From NCBI GenBank assembly GCA_030267215.1, contig JAJDJP010000013.1, forward strand, positions 1 to 39,927: 39,927 bases of DNA, given 5' to 3'. Numbering within the stretch: position 1 is the stretch's first letter; every line of letters begins with the position of its first letter. The notes below the pieces were generated by a model, which did no database searches, had not been told where the DNA came from, and was given only the letters and a program-made list of their open reading frames with translations. Origin of the DNA: Ruminococcaceae bacterium OttesenSCG-928-A16. GTDB taxonomy: Bacteria; Bacillota; Clostridia; Oscillospirales; Ruminococcaceae. A program made the translations under genes and the position numbers. Shown piece by piece: positions 1 through 7,803 of the stretch.

Positions 1-2
1 TG

Positions 3-107
3 CCGCAAGTGACTTTGCAGCATCAGAACCACCAAAAGTCTTTAGGTACAAACTATATCACGAATTTAGTCTTTTGCAAATACCCGGAATGTTTAAAAGA
101 AAATTAA
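3..107 (+). other. possible 3' end of an upstream gene
   Basis: A reading frame entering from the left edge runs to a TAA at 105-107, about 30 bases before a strong terminator hairpin, which is where a gene end would be expected. The 34 visible codons match no family I recognise. A second frame (2 to about 241) is also open, but it reads through the terminator and overlaps the convergent gene end at 200, so it is less likely. Nothing can be said about function. Confidence 0.2.
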
Positions 108-138
108 AAGAAAAATGCCTTGAACTGCTATTGACACT

Positions 139-162
139 GGCGCCGAGAAATCGGCGCCTTTT
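139..162 (+). terminator. Rho-independent terminator
   Basis: A perfect 8-bp stem GGCGCCGA / TCGGCGCC with a GAAA tetraloop is followed directly by TTTT on the plus strand. It would end transcription entering from the left. Being nearly symmetric, it may also act on the minus-strand operon that ends at 200. Confidence 0.75.
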
Positions 163-199
163 GCTATTGAAATACAGATTATTTGGTGGCATGATTATC

Positions 200-1810
200 C
201 TAATTTCTCCAGTCTTTACCATAAAGAAGCTTTTCATCCGTTAAAACCTTCCTTGTGGAGTTCAGAAGTATAGAATCTAACTCGTCGTCAAAGGTGTAGT
301 ATTTATCAAGTGAAATAAAAATTTGCTTACCCACAAATTGATTGTAGATCCTAAGAAAACTACCGATTGTCGACGTAGAAATATTATTAAATAGAAAAGA
401 GTCATGGATTAGTATCGGTAACTGTGTGAGTGATAGCATGGCCAAATCAAAAAGGATTAAATCTGTATATGCTTTGCCTGTTCCAGTGTTGTCAGGAACG
501 CCATAATCATATGTTTGTGCTTCTAATCTAAGTGTAGGGGCCTTATTATTGTTTCCTTCTATCGTTTTTGAAAATTCTGAAATTTTTGCGTTTAACTGAG
601 ATTCGATTGTGGCGGTAATGGATTCTAACTCCTTGTGGAGAGTTTCCTTATTTTTCTTTTTCTTCGCTTTCCCATCCTCGCGTTCCCTATAGTATTTGTT
701 CATATTATTTAGTTGGTCCTTTTCACTCAGTAATGACAAAATCCTTGTGATTGCATCACTTGCTTGTGCTGGTGTACCGAGTAATTGTTCAATTTCTTTA
801 TCGAGAGCAGACAATTGCTTATCAAATATAGCCAATCTCCGTTCTAATTTGGCTTTTTCGCTTTTCAATTCACTAGTCATTATATCACTTATTTTTTGAT
901 GAAAGCCTTGTATAGCGGCCAAACGTTCAACATTTACCGTTGGAAAAAACTCTTTAAGTTGAGAAAACGCTGATGAATCAACGTGCTGCTTGTGCTCGAG
1001 ATTTTTGATTATACGCAGCATTTCACGGCTGAGCTTAGCTTTTTGTTGAAGGATATTATTTCTATCGAACAGTAGTTGTTCTGACATATTGGTGACATTG
1101 AGTTTATCATTTTGGAAATCAATGTTGAACTGCTTTACTAACTGCACAACTGTGTCATCTATCTCCTTTATCCGGATTTCATTTTTTGAGTATTGCCCTT
1201 TAGTTGTTGGGTAAGAAATAATATGAAAATTAGCAGCACTTTTTAATGCCTTTGCTTTATTGTCAATGTATTTGTTATCTTTTTGAAGAGAGCTTATAGG
1301 TTCATAATGATCAAATAGTTTTATTAAGTTAAGAATGGAATCTTGTACTGATTGATTGCTATGTAAATATAACGGGCGATTGACCTCTTTGTTTGCCTTA
1401 TTCCATACACGAGAAAATAGGCTAACAACCTCTCGGAAACTCAAATCGAGATTGTCAAGCTGATAATTCCTTTTAAGAAAAGTGTTAAATTCAACAACTT
1501 TTTTTTCATTCAAGGTTTCATATTTCTCATTACAATATGAAATGGTATTGGGGTTTTTTGTGTTCCGTTTAAAAAAATAGTCTACATGGTCAAAAGAAAA
1601 CCGAAAACAAACATCATGGTGTCCAACGTTATCAAATATATCCTTGCTAGTACTCGTATAGTGTGTCCCCCCAAATGCAAAGTCAATCACTTTGAGCATT
1701 GAGGTTTTTCCGATTGAGTTACTCTCAAGCCCTTGAATAATATTAAGCCCTTCATAAAAATGGACAGGAGTGGTATCGCCAAAGGCAGTACAGCATATTT
1801 CTGTCAACAT
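200..1810 (-). CDS. DUF2326-type ATPase of an ABC-three-component (ABC-3C) conflict system
   Basis: This 536-residue protein is an SMC/Rad50-like ATPase. A Walker A motif (G27-x6-GKTS, K35) sits at the N-terminus. The middle is charged and coiled-coil-like. The C-terminus has a signature-like segment (DNTGTGKA, 440-447) and a hydrophobic strand ending ILIHD (466-470) that stands where Walker B is expected, with HD rather than DE. This split-head layout is typical of DUF2326 proteins, known as the ATPase of ABC-3C systems predicted to act in phage or plasmid defence. Its start overlaps the stop of the small middle-component gene by 7 bases, so the two are translationally coupled. It is the last gene of the operon. 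Family assignment is fairly secure; the biological trigger is unknown. Confidence 0.8.
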   Translation of the reverse strand: MLTEICCTAFGDTTPVHFYEGLNIIQGLESNSIGKTSMLKVIDFAFGGTHYTSTSKDIFDNVGHHDVCFRFSFDHVDYFFKRNTKNPNTISYCNEKYETLNEKKVVEFNTFLKRNYQLDNLDLSFREVVSLFSRVWNKANKEVNRPLYLHSNQSVQDSILNLIKLFDHYEPISSLQKDNKYIDNKAKALKSAANFHIISYPTTKGQYSKNEIRIKEIDDTVVQLVKQFNIDFQNDKLNVTNMSEQLLFDRNNILQQKAKLSREMLRIIKNLEHKQHVDSSAFSQLKEFFPTVNVERLAAIQGFHQKISDIMTSELKSEKAKLERRLAIFDKQLSALDKEIEQLLGTPAQASDAITRILSLLSEKDQLNNMNKYYREREDGKAKKKKNKETLHKELESITATIESQLNAKISEFSKTIEGNNNKAPTLRLEAQTYDYGVPDNTGTGKAYTDLILFDLAMLSLTQLPILIHDSFLFNNISTSTIGSFLRIYNQFVGKQIFISLDKYYTFDDELDSILLNSTRKVLTDEKLLYGKDWRN

Positions 1811-2025
1811 ATAACAATCACCCCTTTATCATCAACGCAAATTGAACCTAATACAAAAAGAATATCCAGAGCATATAGATATTCGTTTATCTCAACGAAC
1901 TGGTTTTCAACCTGTTTATATAGCGATGAAACCGTATAGGTTTGATTGTTTAGATGAGTTAAAAGTAGAGGTATTTTTGATAGTGCTGCTTCATTGTATT
2001 CAACGGCTTTGTTGGGGCATATCAT
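1804..2025 (-). CDS. ABC-3C middle component (MC6-like)
   Basis: This is a 73-residue protein starting ICPNK after Met. The start at 2025 is chosen over a longer open frame (to 2118) because a GAGGT ribosome-binding site stands 9 bases upstream and because the MC6 family begins at this point. Short hydrophobic helices and a C-terminal motif (EYLYALDILFVLG) fit the small middle components that link ATPase and effector in ABC-3C systems. It overlaps the upstream HNH gene by 26 bases and the downstream ATPase gene by 7, which is the expected compact three-gene operon. Its role is thought to be an adaptor; nothing catalytic is visible. Confidence 0.65.
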   Translation of the reverse strand: MICPNKAVEYNEAALSKIPLLLTHLNNQTYTVSSLYKQVENQFVEINEYLYALDILFVLGSICVDDKGVIVIC

Positions 2026-2779
2026 TGGTAAATACCTCACAATTCTGTATATAGTAGGCAATAATGATAGGGGTAGCATAGATATACGCATTTGCTGTTT
2101 TTGCATTAAGCCATTCAACCAAATGGTAATATATACTTTCCTGTGTGAAACAGTTTTTCTTTAAATCCAAGTAGCATGTTTTGATTTCTGCTGCAATTAA
2201 GTCGCTTACCCCTCCGTGATCTTTTTCGAGTTCCTTTAAAAAATCTTTGATTACAAGATAATAATCGTTTACATGTTGACTAATCGTGTTTTTAATTAAC
2301 ACAGATTCGGTATCTTTCATTTTATCCATAACTTTTATTGCGTCATAAGATAATTTGATGCTGGCATCGCTAATGATATGAGAACCTAGCTTCTCAAGAA
2401 TTATAAACAAGTCGGATTCTATACTGTGCTTTTCATAGTATTCCTTGCCAGCAGCATTATCGAGCAACTGTTTTTTTAAATTATATAGCTTCATATACCC
2501 GTCTACAGTGCGTGGATGATCAAACATTTTATGGTCGTTTGAACATAGAAGAATTAAATTGTCCAGATTTTCAGGATCTTGCGATAATCTGGGTGCGTCT
2601 TTTAATAATTTTATTTCTTCGTTAGTTGGACTGTGAGGATATATATGCGCTGCTTCTGCGCGGGAGTTAAGCCGATTACCACTATCATCAATCAATACCT
2701 TACCGCAGAGTGGACACATGCCTCTAACTTCTTCATAAAGCTTTGCGAAGTGATTTTTTCCTATACGAATTCGCACCAA
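2000..2779 (-). CDS. HNH endonuclease effector of the ABC-3C system
   Basis: A 259-residue protein with an N-terminal HNH/ββα-metal nuclease: CPLC (C22, C25), AAHI (H45), N71/N74 and LLCSNDH (C79, H83) supply the zinc and catalytic positions. Residues from about 110 to 259 form a mostly helical domain that would be the ABC-3C C-terminal tethering domain. It is the first gene of the operon. The start is a TTG at 2779, spaced 8 bases from GGGAGG; a GTG at 2776 is the alternative. In this model the nuclease is held inactive until the ATPase/adaptor senses invasion and then cuts DNA. The effector role is inferred from operon layout and family knowledge. Confidence 0.75.
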   Translation of the reverse strand: MVRIRIGKNHFAKLYEEVRGMCPLCGKVLIDDSGNRLNSRAEAAHIYPHSPTNEEIKLLKDAPRLSQDPENLDNLILLCSNDHKMFDHPRTVDGYMKLYNLKKQLLDNAAGKEYYEKHSIESDLFIILEKLGSHIISDASIKLSYDAIKVMDKMKDTESVLIKNTISQHVNDYYLVIKDFLKELEKDHGGVSDLIAAEIKTCYLDLKKNCFTQESIYYHLVEWLNAKTANAYIYATPIIIAYYIQNCEVFTNDMPQQSR

Positions 2780-2813
2780 AGCACGTCCCTCCCTTAGAAT
2801 AGAATTTGCATAT

Positions 2814-2842
2814 ATTATACAGTAAAAGACTTGCTATAGCAA
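2814..2842 (-). promoter_or_regulatory. promoter of the ABC-3C operon
   Basis: On the minus strand, TTGCTA (2842-2837) and a perfect TATAAT (2819-2814) are separated by 17 bases, ending 35 bases before the HNH gene start. The -35 box lies in the 12-bp palindrome TTGCTATAGCAA (2831-2842), which could bind a regulator. Confidence 0.7.
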
Positions 2843-3009
2843 TTTTTACCCATAGAGTTGTTAAGGAAAGTGCGCCCATTTAGGGAAGGGCAATTCCCCG
2901 GGTTTTCACCCAGACTCATATCATCAACTGGTGATATGAGATAAAGCAGCTGAAAAAGAGAGATTGGGTACATGCACCAATCCACAAACGATGTGAAGAA
3001 GGCAGCATT
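2843..3009. other. gene-free spacer with one dyad
   Basis: No credible gene is seen. An inverted repeat, CTCATATCAT (2915-2924) and GTGATATGAG (2931-2940), pairs 9 of 10 positions around a 6-base loop. It lacks a T-run, so an operator or structured leader is more likely than a terminator. Confidence 0.4.
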
Positions 3010-3165
3010 TTGGAAGTTGTCGCCATAGCGAATCAAAAGAGTGGTGTGTGCAAAACCACAACCATCCTTAATTTGGGGGTAGCCGTACCTAGCAGGGAAA
3101 GCTTATGGCGTTGATTGACGCAGACCCGCAGAGCTGTTTGACGGCCAGCCTTGGTATTTTTCCGA
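3010..3165 (+). pseudogene. decayed 5' fragment of a parA gene
   Basis: From a TTG at 3010 the frame reads LEVVAIANQKSGVCKTTT, clearly the ParA start and Walker A region, but two glycines are changed (GGVGK to SGVCK). About 40 bases later one base is missing relative to the intact parA at 12980, and the homology continues in another frame as ALIDADPQSCLTASLG. It stops there, at about codon 48, and the sequence passes into the hairpin repeat. It is therefore truncated, frameshifted and mutated in the ATP site. It also supports TTG as the true start of the intact parA, since both copies share TTGGAAGT after a purine-rich site. Confidence 0.85.
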
Positions 3166-3182
3166 TTTTGGGCATTAATAAC

Positions 3183-3223
3183 AAACAGGTGTTTACTCTT
3201 TTCTATAGAGTAAGCGCCTGTTT
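3183..3223. repeat. hairpin repeat, copy 1
   Basis: Arms AAACAGGTGTTTACTCT (3183-3199) and AGAGTAAGCGCCTGTTT (3207-3223) form a 17-bp stem, with two positions pairing only as G-U, and a 7-base loop. The same palindrome recurs at 9573-9614 and 12581-12613. The right flank (CGTTCTGGGA) matches that of the 12.6-kb copy. It could work as a bidirectional terminator. Confidence 0.85.
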
Positions 3224-3390
3224 CACGTTCTGGGAACTAAACCCCTCGCTGTCCTCACTGCCGTTACCATTAACCACCCAAGGCTAGAATAGCTTACTCA
3301 ACCAATATCCCTATGCCTAACACCACATTATCCAGAGCCATTTACAGAACACCGTAACTATCCCAGAGCATTTTGCATAGGCAACATTAT
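3224..3390 (-). pseudogene. decayed copy of the small membrane-protein gene
   Basis: Starting at the hairpin, about 165 bases align by eye with 12614-12780, the 3' half of the intact small membrane-protein gene on the minus strand (shared blocks CGTTCYGGGA, CTCACT, GTTA, ACCCA, CCTATG, GCATAGGC/ACATAGGC). Many substitutions and several stops remove coding capacity. The left part of the lacI promoter region lies in its far end. Confidence 0.65.
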
Positions 3391-3427
3391 GCAACAAAGG
3401 CAACCTTCTGAAAATGGTCAATTTCTA

Positions 3428-3457
3428 TTGACGGTTGCTCATCAAGCGAGGTAGTAT
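3428..3457 (+). promoter_or_regulatory. probable promoter of the sugar operon
   Basis: TTGACG (3428-3433) and TAGTAT (3452-3457) with an 18-base spacer precede the LacI-family gene. Transcription would begin near 3464, immediately before or within the operator at 3469-3488, which suggests that a bound repressor blocks it. Confidence 0.5.
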
Positions 3458-3468
3458 GAATGTAGAAG

Positions 3469-3488
3469 TTATGCAACCGTTTGCATAA
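3469..3488. promoter_or_regulatory. LacI/GalR-type operator
   Basis: The 20-bp palindrome TTATGCAACC/GTTTGCATAA is centred on CG, the hallmark of LacI/GalR-family operators, with a single mismatch between half sites. It lies 22 bases before the regulator start, implying autoregulation of the whole operon. A looser second dyad with the same half-site, TTGCATA (3373-3379) and TATGCAA (3388-3394), lies about 95 bases upstream and could permit cooperative binding. Confidence 0.75.
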
Positions 3489-3510
3489 TTATTGGAATGT
3501 GAGGTGCCTC

Positions 3511-4530
3511 ATGTCATCAACCATCAGAGACGTTGCCGCCTTTAGTGGTGTATCTCCTTCTACAGTGTCTCGTGTCATCAACAATAAAGGGGTTATATCA
3601 CAAAAAACACAACAAAAAATATATGAAGCTATGCAAAAGTTGGACTACCATCCCAATAGCCTGGCACAAAGCTTTGCCAAGGGAAAAGCTGGCGCAGTGC
3701 TAATGGTAATGGATGCCTCCTATACTTTGGAATATGCAAACACCTACTTTTTGCAAACCATGTTTGCCATGGAAACAGTGTTTCAGGAGCATGGTTATAG
3801 TCTGGTAATTTCCTCTAGTCGGGAAGAAGGGGAGAACAGCGGGATATTGCAGATTGTATACAGCAAGCGAGCAGATGGATTGATTCTACCACCGGCCACC
3901 GTGAATGCCAAACTGCTGGATTCCTTGGAAAAAGCAAAAATCCCATTTGTAGTGCTTGGGCAGCCGGAGCTCGGACATCAGCCTTACAGTTGGGTGGATA
4001 TCGATAACGCAATGGGTGCATCTCAGGCGGTCGATCATTTGATCGAACAAGGCTATTCCAGAATTGCCATGGTGGCGGGGGATCAAAAAGCAGTTTTTAT
4101 GCAAAAACGTCTTGCAGGATATTATGAAGCGTTGGAAAGGCATGAGCTTGAGCAACACAAAAACTTTGTAATTGAATATTCGGATGACACCGACGCATAC
4201 CGTGCTGAAATTGCACATTTGCTTGCCAACAAACGTGCACCAGATGCCTTTATTTGCGGTGACAACGTAATGGCTTTTCATACGCTACAAGCTGTCAAGG
4301 CATCGGGTCGGCGAATCCCCCAGGACATTGGAATATTAACTTTTGACAACTATCCTTTGGCAGAATATACGGAGCCGCCACTTACTGCAGTGGAAGTAGA
4401 CACCTTCTTGATGGGGCAACATGCTGCCCGAATTCTAATGGATCAAATTTCGAAGAGCGGAAGCGGGGAAGTGGTAAGCTTGCTGCCGACAAGCCTGAAT
4501 GTACGGGAATCCACTATAAAAAGGGGCTAA
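3511..4530 (+). CDS. LacI-family transcriptional regulator of sugar operon
   Basis: This 339-residue protein has an N-terminal LacI helix-turn-helix (residues 4-27, TIRDVAAFSGVSPSTVSRVIN), a hinge helix near HPNSLAQ, and a periplasmic-binding-protein-like ligand domain to the C-terminus. The start at 3511 follows GAGGT by 5 bases and gives the usual family N-terminus; an in-frame TTG at 3481 lies inside the operator and is unlikely. It is the first gene of a co-directional operon, with only 4 bases to the GH13 gene. It probably represses the operon until a maltose-type sugar binds. The ligand is inferred from the neighbouring genes. Confidence 0.9.
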   Translation: MSSTIRDVAAFSGVSPSTVSRVINNKGVISQKTQQKIYEAMQKLDYHPNSLAQSFAKGKAGAVLMVMDASYTLEYANTYFLQTMFAMETVFQEHGYSLVISSSREEGENSGILQIVYSKRADGLILPPATVNAKLLDSLEKAKIPFVVLGQPELGHQPYSWVDIDNAMGASQAVDHLIEQGYSRIAMVAGDQKAVFMQKRLAGYYEALERHELEQHKNFVIEYSDDTDAYRAEIAHLLANKRAPDAFICGDNVMAFHTLQAVKASGRRIPQDIGILTFDNYPLAEYTEPPLTAVEVDTFLMGQHAARILMDQISKSGSGEVVSLLPTSLNVRESTIKRG

Positions 4531-4534
4531 AAAT

Positions 4535-6313
4535 ATGAATGTACAGGCATTGCAGCACCGAATGTCACCATGGGACACTTACAGCCTTGCACGTGACCAA
4601 CTAACCATCCGGATGCGTGCTGCTCGCGGTGAACTTGAACATTGCACGATCCTTTATTGGCCACGCAATGCTCCCCAGCCCATCAACACGATGGAAATGT
4701 CCGTTGTGCTCCAGGATGACTTGTTCGATTATTACGAAACAACGTTACACTTTTCCACTGCCGCCAGTTATATTAAATATTGTTTTTTGCTGCAAACCAA
4801 ACAGGGCGAAAGGCTCTACTATTCTTCTACCTCTATTCAGCCAAAGCTTCCTTCTGATGGTTATTTCGAACATCTCTATACCAACGCAGGGGATGTGATT
4901 ACAACTCCAGCCTGGGCCAAAGGAATTGTCTATTATCAGATATTTGTGGATCGGTTTAATCGAGATCCAAAGCATACGCCCAAAAGAGAACTGCAAAACT
5001 GGGGTGCAAAGCCCGACCGGGAACACTACATGGGCGGCAACTTAAAAGGTATCCTTGGCCAATTGGATTATCTGGAAAAGCTGGGTGTTGGCTGCCTATA
5101 TCTTACTCCCATTTTTGAAGCCGATTTCAACCACAAATATGCCACCATCAATTATTACGAGGTTGATCCGGATTTTGGTACTAAAGAGGACTTGGTGGCA
5201 TTGATTAAAGAGTGTCACCGTCGTGATATTCGTATTTTGCTCGATGGTGTTTTCAATCATTGTGGCATTGATTTTCCTCCATTTAAGGATGTGTTGCAAA
5301 ACCAACAGGACTCAAAATACACAGACTGGTTCTATATTAAGAAGTATCCTGTGACAATTTCTGAAGAATGCTACGAGTGTGTTGGCGATTATCTTTATAT
5401 GCCCAAACTGAATACCTCTAACCGTGAGGTGAGACAATACATTCTGGACATAATGAAACATTGGTTGACGGTTGGAATCGATGGCTGGCGGTTGGATGTT
5501 GCCGATGAAGTGGACTACAGTGTGTGGGAATATGCCCATGTGGAAATAAAGGATGCCTTTCCTGATGCCTTACTGCTAGGTGAAAGCTGGGGAGATGCTG
5601 GTAAGATGCTGTCTGGGCGCCAACTGGACACAGTAATGAACTATCTCTTCCGAGACGCTATGCTGGGATTTTTTGCCCATGATACACTGGATGCCACGGG
5701 GCTGGCCGCACGGCTTGGCAGTATTCTATCACGGTATCACAGCGTGACAAACCACCTATTATACAACCTGCTGGACAGCCACGACACACCCCGGTTCCTT
5801 ACAGAATGTGAAGGAAATATAGACTGTTTAAAGTTGGCGGTTGCTTTCCAAATGCTCTATCTTGGTTGCCCGGCTGTCTATTACGGAGATGAAATTGGGA
5901 TTTTAGGAGAAAATGATCCTGATTCTCGACGGTGCATGCCGTGGACCAAAAGCAAGTGGAATAAGCCCTTGTTGGACTGGTATCGGCAGCTTATTCGTAT
6001 CAGAAAAGAGAATATCGCAATTCAGGAAGGTGCTTTCTACACTGTACTCTGCCAAGGAGATGTCTACGCTTTTGCCCGTACAGTACCTGGTCAGGAGATT
6101 TATATTGTCTTCAATCGCTCAAGTTCAGCACAAATTGTTAGCTTGCCAGTGAAAACACAAGGTGAATATCGCGAACTACTAACAGATTATGTACTACAGA
6201 CAAAACCATTCATCCCAGAAAATAAAATAGATGACCAAGAGATTCTTAATTACAGTGGTTCCGTCAAAATCCCTTTGCATGCAATGGACGTAAAAATACT
6301 TAAACACATGTAG
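4535..6313 (+). CDS. GH13 alpha-glycosidase (neopullulanase / cyclomaltodextrinase type)
   Basis: This is a 592-residue cytoplasmic enzyme without a signal peptide. Residues 1-115 look like the N-terminal beta-sandwich (CBM34-like) found in maltogenic amylase, neopullulanase and cyclomaltodextrinase. The barrel carries the four GH13 regions: DGVFNH (237-242), GWRLDVADE with nucleophile D321, GES with acid/base E350, and SHDTPR with H416 and D417. Residues beyond about 510 form the C-terminal beta domain. It would hydrolyse imported maltodextrins or pullulan fragments to glucose and maltose. Exact specificity cannot be read from sequence. AAGGGG lies 8 bases before the ATG. It sits between regulator and transporter genes, so regulation is shared. 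Confidence 0.9.
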   Translation: MNVQALQHRMSPWDTYSLARDQLTIRMRAARGELEHCTILYWPRNAPQPINTMEMSVVLQDDLFDYYETTLHFSTAASYIKYCFLLQTKQGERLYYSSTSIQPKLPSDGYFEHLYTNAGDVITTPAWAKGIVYYQIFVDRFNRDPKHTPKRELQNWGAKPDREHYMGGNLKGILGQLDYLEKLGVGCLYLTPIFEADFNHKYATINYYEVDPDFGTKEDLVALIKECHRRDIRILLDGVFNHCGIDFPPFKDVLQNQQDSKYTDWFYIKKYPVTISEECYECVGDYLYMPKLNTSNREVRQYILDIMKHWLTVGIDGWRLDVADEVDYSVWEYAHVEIKDAFPDALLLGESWGDAGKMLSGRQLDTVMNYLFRDAMLGFFAHDTLDATGLAARLGSILSRYHSVTNHLLYNLLDSHDTPRFLTECEGNIDCLKLAVAFQMLYLGCPAVYYGDEIGILGENDPDSRRCMPWTKSKWNKPLLDWYRQLIRIRKENIAIQEGAFYTVLCQGDVYAFARTVPGQEIYIVFNRSSSAQIVSLPVKTQGEYRELLTDYVLQTKPFIPENKIDDQEILNYSGSVKIPLHAMDVKILKHM

Positions 6314-6330
6314 AACAAAGGAGGCAAACG

Positions 6331-7626
6331 ATGAAAAAAACAATCGCAATTCTTTTAGCAGTTTGTTGTGTTGGGCTGATGTTAGCCAGTTGTGGAAGCA
6401 CACCAGCATCTTCTCCAGCACCAGCTTCTGCCGCCGGTGAAGCGCCGACAGTTCCCACCGAAGAGGTTACACTTCAATTTTGGCATCACTACAGCGCCCA
6501 ATCGGCCGAAAATGAAACCTTAATGAACATTTTGATTCCCAAATTCGAGCAAGAAAATCCCGGCATCAAGGTCAACGCTGTATCGCACGAATGGGCAGAC
6601 TTGCACGACAAACTGCTCATTAGTGCTCAGTCAAACACGCTGCCCGATGTGGCTCGGCTGGACTCTGCTTGGATACCGGAGTTCCAGCAGATGGACATAC
6701 TGGTGGCACTAAACCAAGAAATGTCCGATTTTGACAGTGTGGCCGGAAATCTATTGGAAAGCGCAATGAGTACCGCCAAAATTGGCGACGACTTCTTTGG
6801 GCTTGCATTGAACACCAACACCAAAATTTTGTATTATAATACAAAGGCTTTGGCGGATGCAGGTATTGCGCCTCCCGCTACCATGGATGATTTTGTAGCC
6901 GCGGCAAAAACTTTGGCAGGGACCAATGGAGATGGCCAGCAGGTGTGGGGCTATAACGAGCCCGGCCTATCTGGCTGGAACCTCTGCCCCTTTATTTGGA
7001 GCTGCGGTGGTGAGCTGACAAATCCTGAACAGACCATTGCCACTGGCTATATCAACAGTGAAGCTACAGTAGGTGCTATCCAGATGCTGGCAGACCTTTA
7101 CCAAAGTGATTCTATCACTGGCTGGAACAGTGGTGATATTCCCATGACTGATGGGTTTGGTACCGGACGCTACTTGATGATGTTAGAAGGACCATGGAAA
7201 ACAGCAGAGCTGGCTGGGGCTTATCCCGACCTTGAATATGGCACTGCTCCTATGCCGGCGGGTGCTGGTGGATCACATTCTGTATTGGGTGGCGAAGATA
7301 TCTCAATGTTTACATCCGCTAACAAAGAAGCTGCCTGGCTCTTCCTCCAGTTCATGACTGGAGAGTTTGCCCAAGAGGAGATGGCAAAGTGTGGTCAGAT
7401 TCCCGTTAACAAGGCAACCATGGAAACAGAGACAGTGAAGAACGCTGACTTTGCCCCCTATATCGAGGCATTGCCCAATGCAAAATCGCGCCCCACTGTG
7501 GCCGCGTGGACCGAGATGGACAACGATTTGATGGTTAGTGTCACTGCCGTAATGAACGGAGAAAAGAGCGCGCAAGATGCCATGGACGAGCTGGCTCTGA
7601 AGTGGGATGCCTTGCTGGCGCAATAA
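6331..7626 (+). CDS. ABC sugar transporter substrate-binding lipoprotein
   Basis: This 431-residue extracellular solute-binding protein (family 1, MalE-like) has a lipoprotein signal peptide with lipobox L18-A19-S20-C21, then an Ala/Ser/Pro-rich linker to about residue 45. The mature fold begins with VTLQFWHHYS, the usual start of this family. AAAGGAGG precedes the ATG at good spacing. It delivers sugar, probably maltodextrin, to the two permeases encoded just downstream. A GC-rich hairpin follows the stop codon and would raise its mRNA level above that of the permeases, as is common for binding-protein genes. Confidence 0.92.
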   Translation: MKKTIAILLAVCCVGLMLASCGSTPASSPAPASAAGEAPTVPTEEVTLQFWHHYSAQSAENETLMNILIPKFEQENPGIKVNAVSHEWADLHDKLLISAQSNTLPDVARLDSAWIPEFQQMDILVALNQEMSDFDSVAGNLLESAMSTAKIGDDFFGLALNTNTKILYYNTKALADAGIAPPATMDDFVAAAKTLAGTNGDGQQVWGYNEPGLSGWNLCPFIWSCGGELTNPEQTIATGYINSEATVGAIQMLADLYQSDSITGWNSGDIPMTDGFGTGRYLMMLEGPWKTAELAGAYPDLEYGTAPMPAGAGGSHSVLGGEDISMFTSANKEAAWLFLQFMTGEFAQEEMAKCGQIPVNKATMETETVKNADFAPYIEALPNAKSRPTVAAWTEMDNDLMVSVTAVMNGEKSAQDAMDELALKWDALLAQ

Positions 7627-7646
7627 TCAAAACTTACCCATTGCTC

Positions 7647-7674
7647 GCTGGCCGCGTCGTTGCGCGCGGCCAGC
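7647..7674 (+). promoter_or_regulatory. GC-rich intercistronic hairpin
   Basis: A 10-bp perfect stem GCTGGCCGCG / CGCGGCCAGC with an 8-base loop lies 20 bases after the binding-protein stop. The bases after it (GGCGCCCTTTATC) are only weakly T-rich, so it looks like a partial terminator or a 3'-end stabiliser rather than a full stop. It occupies the 177-base gap before the first permease. Confidence 0.65.
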
Positions 7675-7790
7675 GGCGCCCTTTATCACATTTTCACATA
7701 ATGTCCGCAAGCATCTGCCGGGAAGTAGCCCCGTGCCATCACCGTTTAGGATTCTTGGCATGTATTCATCGAGTTACTTCGAACAGCTTA

Positions 7791-7803
7791 GGAGGGAACC
7801 TCC
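7791..7803 (+). promoter_or_regulatory. ribosome-binding site inside a small hairpin
   Basis: The Shine-Dalgarno sequence GGAGG (7791-7795) is exactly complementary to CCTCC (7799-7803), which touches the permease ATG, with GAA as the loop. The stem would hide the ribosome-binding site and lower translation of the permease relative to the binding protein. Confidence 0.5.

Noticed and set aside
2815..3036. 73-codon minus-strand open frame beside the ABC-3C promoter
   Set aside because: It overlaps the promoter and the parA fossil, has no convincing ribosome-binding site and no family resemblance.
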